Assembly: GCA_963669155.1 (NCBI GenBank)
Contig: OZ022577.1
Location: 27,522,237-27,586,236 of the forward strand
Length of the DNA: 64,000 nucleotides
Source: Arbacia lixula
Taxonomy: Eukaryota > Echinodermata > Echinoidea > Arbacioida > Arbaciidae
Direction of reading: 5' to 3'
This document shows, one piece after another, positions 59,085 through 64,000 of the stretch. The translations under genes were made by a program, and so were the position numbers. Position 1 is the stretch's first letter; the number at the start of each line of letters is the position of its first letter. The notes beneath the pieces are model-generated. The model was not told the DNA's origin, made no database searches, and saw only the letters and a program-made list of their open reading frames with translations.

Positions 59085-59482
59085 ATGTTTACAACTACGG
59101 ACACCGCAAAGCAGCGAATTGCTGGCCGCGAACACGTTACAGACGGCCCGGCGCCAGAGATAGCTCGCAGACTGGTATATCACGCTCTCTTTTACGGCGC
59201 GTTCGCTCCCAACCCACGAGATGATAATGCGATATTTTCCTTAATAAAACGACTACTTCGATCCTACTTTTGTCCTCACTCAGTTGAGTTCGCGCTACTG
59301 TCGCAGTTATTAATATTGTGGGAGATACCTCGAATGGCGGAGGAAAGGCCTGGTGGTTTCCTATTAAACACTGCCCCTTTTGATCGAGTCGGATATACTG
59401 TTTCTTCGCTAATGGTGTCGGGAAGAATTCACCGGGATTTACAGGAATTTCCATCGACATTGTTTTGGAATAACGTTGCGAG
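59085..59482 (+). other. Candidate exon or conserved island
   Basis: A 132-codon open frame from ATG 59085 runs to a strong donor, GCGAG|GTAAGT, at 59483. The predicted peptide (MFTTTDTAKQRIAGREHVTD and onward) matches no family I know. A 122-codon frame overlaps on the minus strand, so openness may just reflect composition. The underlying DNA is complex and CG-containing. It could be a first exon, or a regulatory element. Confidence 0.25.
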
Positions 59483-59604
59483 GTAAGTGAGCTGTGACAT
59501 TTCATCTCGTTTTACACTATACATCTGCTACATTGATATTTCAGGAACTTTGTTGTGCCAGCTTTCTGGAAGTGCTTAAATATGACATTGAGGGAATGAG
59601 TCGT

Positions 59605-59963
59605 GAAAGGGTAATATAACGAGGGGAGGAGAAGAGAGAGGGAGAGAGATCGAGAGATCAAGGGGAAGAAATGAGGAGAAGCGAGTCAGATATTGGGAGA
59701 GAAGGGGGAGAGAGAGAAAGGGAGAAAGAAAAAAGTGGAGAATGGGAACGAGAAAAGGAAGGAAGATATTGTGAGAGAAGGGAGAATGGAAAAGTTGGAG
59801 AGAGAAAGAGAAGAAGGGAGCATGAAAACGAGAAAGAGATGAAATATTGGGAGGTAGCAAGAGGAGGATAGAGAAGAAAGGAGGGAGCATGAAAACGAGA
59901 AAGAAAGATAAAGACTTTGGAAGAGAAGGGAGGTGGAAAGTGGGGTATAGAAAGAGAGACAGA

Positions 59964-60028
<65 letters not shown>

Positions 60029-60125
60029 GGGTGGGGAGAAAGGGGGGAAGCATGAGAACGAATCAGAGAGAGAGGGGGGTAGAAGGTTACTGGGAGAGAA
60101 AGAAGATATAAGCGAGCATGAGAGC

Positions 60126-60161
<36 letters not shown>

Positions 60162-60180
60162 AAGAAAGAGAGAGAGAGAT
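59605..60180. repeat. (GA)n-rich tract
   Basis: Nearly 580 bp of GAGA, GGGA and AAAG repeats. Arginine/glutamate and serine/leucine frames here are artefacts. Confidence 0.95.
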
Positions 60181-60834
60181 GTCTTAGTGTGGGTGTCGAA
60201 TGAGAATGAGTATACATTTTCCGAAAAAGTAGAAAATGTCTGTTTTCGTGAGCATACTTGAATATTATATGTGCTTGCCAATAACACATCTCGGCATCCC
60301 TCTCAATATTTAATGACAAGGGATTCTCATATTCCTGTCGCATTACATTCTGATATCGAACTTCTTCTTAGTGAATTGACATGAACAATAATTCAATTTG
60401 CTTCTGACATTTCCATTTGGCGTACCATATTACCATACTCTGGCTTGCTTTTATTCCACGACAGCGATGTAAATTGAGCATGTCACTTTCCATTTCGCAC
60501 TTAATTGCGTGTTGTTATTCAGCAATTGATTTAGATTTGAATAATAATGATCGAAGATGATTGCATCTCGGTATAGAAAATTTACATGATGCGTCATTGC
60601 TACACGTATGACAGTTTTGTAGGATCATTTTTTTCATGCCTTCTTAGCAAATTAAAGCACTGATCTGTGGTATTATACCTAAATAATATCCGACATATCT
60701 CATTATTGTTATAGACAAATATAATTTTATATCAAAGTTTATTCCATTGTAATCGAGGCATAATCACAAACACAGCACAATGTACAAACACACATACACA
60801 CATGCACTCTAACCAAAGCCCCCACTCCCCGCAC
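60181..60834. other. AT-rich spacer
   Basis: Nothing recognised. Confidence 0.4.
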
Positions 60835-60841
60835 ACACATA

Positions 60842-60908
<67 letters not shown>
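60835..60908. repeat. (CA)n microsatellite
   Basis: About 35 CA units. Confidence 0.95.
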
Positions 60909-60910
<2 letters not shown>

Positions 60911-61471
60911 ATACACACACATAGATGTGCACTATATACATACGTATACTAGTACTACATTGTGACATCACAGCTGCGTTTATTGCATTCCGTACTTTAA
61001 GCTTCTGAATTTTCTTTTATTGCTAATTTCTTTTCATATTTCATCAAATTTTAATTAGGACTCAGTTTTGCTTTTCATTCAGATCTCAAGACAAAGACAA
61101 CGTAATAGTTGGAAAACAACATTAAACAGGACGTCACACTCAATGTATTTTTGATTGCAACTTCATCAATGAGAAACCTTCTAACTAATATGATCATCGT
61201 GACAAATGACGAAAGGAAATTAATTTGGGACGCTCAATATTATCCATGATGCAAGCAAACAAGCAAACAAGCACTTGTATTAGACACACAATACACGCAC
61301 ACGTGTTGAAGTACAGACATGCCCTCACAATATGTCGCAAATGTAGGACTAAATACACACATATGCTTTAAATACAAACACAGACATAAACAGGTTGGAC
61401 GCTAAGGGAAATATGACATTAAATTTGCTTTTGCGGGCCAGTGACGTCAGCAAAGAAGTGCGCTTGTTCAT

Positions 61472-61512
61472 GCAGACAGACAGACAGACAGACAGACAGA
61501 CAGGCAGACAGT
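61472..61512. repeat. (CAGA)n tetranucleotide repeat
   Basis: About nine CAGA units with one CAGG variant. Confidence 0.95.
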
Positions 61513-61733
61513 CAGACGTTTATGTCATGGCTATATATAGTTTGTTAGAAAAAAATAGTGTTAATGAAGCAGTGTATAGATTAATTCATTAGCTACTATT
61601 TGCAGAATTTGTTGATATTAGAGTATAGTGGCCAAACGGATTCATTCTGATTTGGCGAAATATAGTGGATAGATTGACATAATGGCTAACATGCATCTGC
61701 AAAATCTACCCTTCTCTTTCTCTCCCCCCCCCC

Positions 61734-61735
<2 letters not shown>

Positions 61736-61790
<55 letters not shown>
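61736..61790. repeat. (CT)n microsatellite
   Basis: About 27 CT units after a C run. Confidence 0.95.
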
Positions 61791-61791
<1 letters not shown>

Positions 61792-61844
61792 GGTGGGGTG
61801 AATTGTTGAGGTCGTGACAATGGTCAAAGCTTTTCTACACTGTA

Positions 61845-61945
61845 CCCCTGCAGGGAAATGAACCCAGGACTCTTGCTACGAGCGCCCTGCCTGGTAGTTT
61901 CGGCGGCTTTTTGTGCTACTTTCTTTTGGACTAATATATGCAATA
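61845..61945 (-). repeat. tRNA-derived SINE fragment
   Basis: On the minus strand, TAGCACAAAAAG (A-box-like) is followed by GGCGCTCGTAGCAAGAGTCC and GGGTTCATTTCCC (B-box-like, one base off consensus). The order and spacing fit a tRNA-derived head. Confidence 0.45.
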
Positions 61946-62637
61946 TTAATTGGAGCAGCTGAAGCATACGGCATCTATACTGTGTTTAACTTCCCTGACC
62001 AACAAATAAACTACGCGAAGAGAGTGAGGCTGTCAATTTAATTAGATCTCACCAAAACTATAACTTTCATCGTACATTATTTGTTCCCCTGCATTGTAAC
62101 GTAGTTTTTATGGTTTCCATTTATGATCATATTAACACGTAGCAAGAAATTATAACAATGATATCCAAATTTCTTGCTAAAAACTCAATCATAATTTCTT
62201 CCTCCCTCTCTATATAGCTCTCTATCTTTCACTTTATCACCTAAATATTCCTCTTGTGTTTTACTCACATCATACACACACTGACATACACTACACGAAC
62301 ATTCATTTATACATGTATAGGCCTACATCCACACGCACATGCGCGTTAACTCTCTATGCTGTCCATCCCGCTTTAAATTCTATGTGCATCACATTTTACT
62401 TTTACACACTGAGCACACACAATATCGATAGAATGGCACTTTACCTGATACGAAAATGGTTACAAGTATTCCTGTATATATTAGCTAACACCGCGTTTAA
62501 CCTGTATTCAAGGCTTATGGACATTTATAATCCAATGAAAAAATGTCGTCTAGTACTCACAACTAAGACTAGTCACTCTTTCAATTTCCTCTTTTACCCG
62601 TCCGTTTGAGCCGGAGAAGGAATTGAGAATGATTAGT
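61946..62637. other. Intergenic block 18
   Basis: AT-rich DNA with no gene recognised. Confidence 0.4.
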
Positions 62638-62945
62638 CTAATGCAGCCAGACACGTTTATTTATTATTGTAGTTTGGATTGAAAATGCCCAACGCCTGGA
62701 GGCCAGGCTACTCCCTGTTCCCATGAGATGGTTTGCTCTGGCTCCAATGGTTGGTCCTGTGACACATGTTTCACCTCCACCAGACTCCAACTCACCCAGC
62801 ATAGTCTGAGCATGGACCCTGGTCTGAGCGAGGAATCCCTCTGGACGATGTGTAAGGGTTCCATACCAAGGATCCAACATGTGTCCACGTATTACACCGG
62901 TATGTGGTTGTGTCCCAATCTTCCAGGTCATGTTATATCTGATAC
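62638..62945 (-). repeat. Dispersed repeat family C, copy 2, with an open minus-strand frame
   Basis: The part at 62640-62716 matches 1214-1292. The minus strand has a 97-codon frame (62638-62931), GC-richer than its surroundings and ending near AATAAATAAACG. It could be the 3' end of a retroposed gene or of a repeat element. The protein is not recognised. Confidence 0.4.
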
Positions 62946-63480
62946 AATGTGAACCCCGCTCACACTAATGACCTAGTAGAAAACTAAACTGTGATTTTGA
63001 TTGGTGAGGACAGGGGGTCTAGTGTCTACTACGCATTCCTTTCACATTCCCCCATTCCCGTCCACCCGTTAAAATGAGGATTCACAAATCCCCCTCGACA
63101 TGAGAGCGCCCAGTCCACCTAAAAAAAAATGAAGACATATATCAATAAAATGATGATTCATCGAGGCATATTAGTTATGATTTGAGGTTTCCTAAAATCC
63201 TCGTTTCTCGAGGGCCAAGTCGAGTGCTCCAGAATGGGAACAATTTTTTGTCTGAAAAAAAGACATGCCGCTCCGGAAGAAGAGGTTATTTCAATTTGCA
63301 GGTTGAGACGATGGAAATAGAGCGATGGATCTTGTCCCAAAGCTCACTAGAAGTCGCCTCTTTCAGGCTTCACGTCTAATCAAAATAAATTGCTCGTGGA
63401 ATGGAGCATCTTAAAAGATAAATGTATGACAAATGTATCGGATGAATTAGATGGACAATGCGGGTGGAGTGAACGAGCGA

Positions 63481-63484
<4 letters not shown>
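62946..63484. other. Intergenic block 19 with island
   Basis: The island 63170-63420 is complex and includes GGGAACAATTTTTTGTC and ACGTCTAATCAAAATAAATT, resembling Sox and homeodomain sites. No exon. Confidence 0.35.

Positions 63485-63541
<57 letters not shown>
63485..63541. repeat. (GA)n microsatellite
   Basis: About 28 GA units. Confidence 0.95.
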
Positions 63542-63544
<3 letters not shown>

Positions 63545-64000
63545 TAGAAATTAAGTTTGTTTGAATTTTATATCTTTCTATTTCTGTTTATATGCAAATA
63601 TCTAGTTTAACCAAATAAATACTTAAGGTATAACGAGAGCATTGTCATTACTATCACTGGAAATAATCATTTTTTACAACAAATGGCCATTCTCATTCAA
63701 CACATCCCAATACATATCAACGAATAATATAAATATAGAGAAATAGGAAACTACGAATACAAAACACAATCACAAACACACGCACATGCACGCATGTGTT
63801 TGTTTGTGCGTGCACACAAAATCGCACGGTGAAAATGGGGGGGGGGGGGGGGGGGGGGTCATGGTAACTGACCGTTTGACGTAATTTTAAAAAAGAAATA
63901 GATAAGGAGACATCATGAAACAACATAAATTTAGATGATAACCGTAAGGAAGGCTATTATATTTTCTCAAATAGGAATACATAATAATAATACTGTTTTA
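63542..64000. other. Window end
   Basis: AT-rich DNA with a G homopolymer at about 63838-63858. Nothing coding. Confidence 0.5.

Noticed and set aside
1..64000. CRISPR arrays, bacterial operons, viral genes or an organellar fragment
   Set aside because: No regularly spaced repeats with unique spacers, no ribosome-binding-site-led gene runs and no recognisable viral or mitochondrial proteins. The spliced gene shows nuclear animal DNA.

Overview
This is animal (metazoan) nuclear DNA. It holds a multi-exon gene with GT-AG introns, long AT-rich non-coding stretches, many (CA)n, (CT)n and (TA)n microsatellites, tRNA-derived SINE traces and fold-back elements. The microsatellite density and the repeat style suggest a marine invertebrate, possibly an echinoderm or another deuterostome. 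That placement is an inference of low confidence. There is no sign of bacterial, viral or organellar sequence. One gene can be supported. It runs on the + strand from 1518 to 18485 in 17 exons and encodes a membrane-anchored M28-family zinc peptidase of the glutamate carboxypeptidase II / NAALADase (FOLH1, NAALAD2, NAALADL1) group. The joined frame is 738 codons including the terminator, close to the roughly 750 residues of the human enzyme. All five zinc ligands, the catalytic glutamate and the structural calcium ligands are present. The residues that give human GCPII its taste for glutamate-rich substrates (the arginine patch and the S1' lysine) are replaced, so a different peptide specificity is likely. 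The gene shows several oddities. Codon 69, at the end of exon 1, is an in-frame TGA. Intron 6 carries a 39-nt broken copy of the end of exon 6. The last 21 codons plus stop are tandemly duplicated just past the real stop. Intron 16 holds a degenerate array of 3'-splice-site-like units that runs into the true acceptor. The acceptor of exon 9 sits in a CCA triplet repeat. The layout is as follows. 1-1517 is upstream DNA with a terminal-inverted-repeat element near 545-731. 1518-18485 is the gene. 18486 to about 19110 is the 3' UTR, ending at an AATAAA. 19.1-64 kb is about 45 kb in which I find no convincing protein gene. It contains microsatellites, minisatellites, several inverted repeats and small dispersed repeat families, separated by islands of complex, GC-richer sequence that could be conserved regulatory elements. 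The inverted repeats include a 459-bp palindrome at 26284-26742 with no mismatch found and an imperfect one of about 560 bp at 28640-29203. Two of the inverted repeats, and a third single site, carry cores resembling the minimal hammerhead ribozymes of Penelope-like retroelements.
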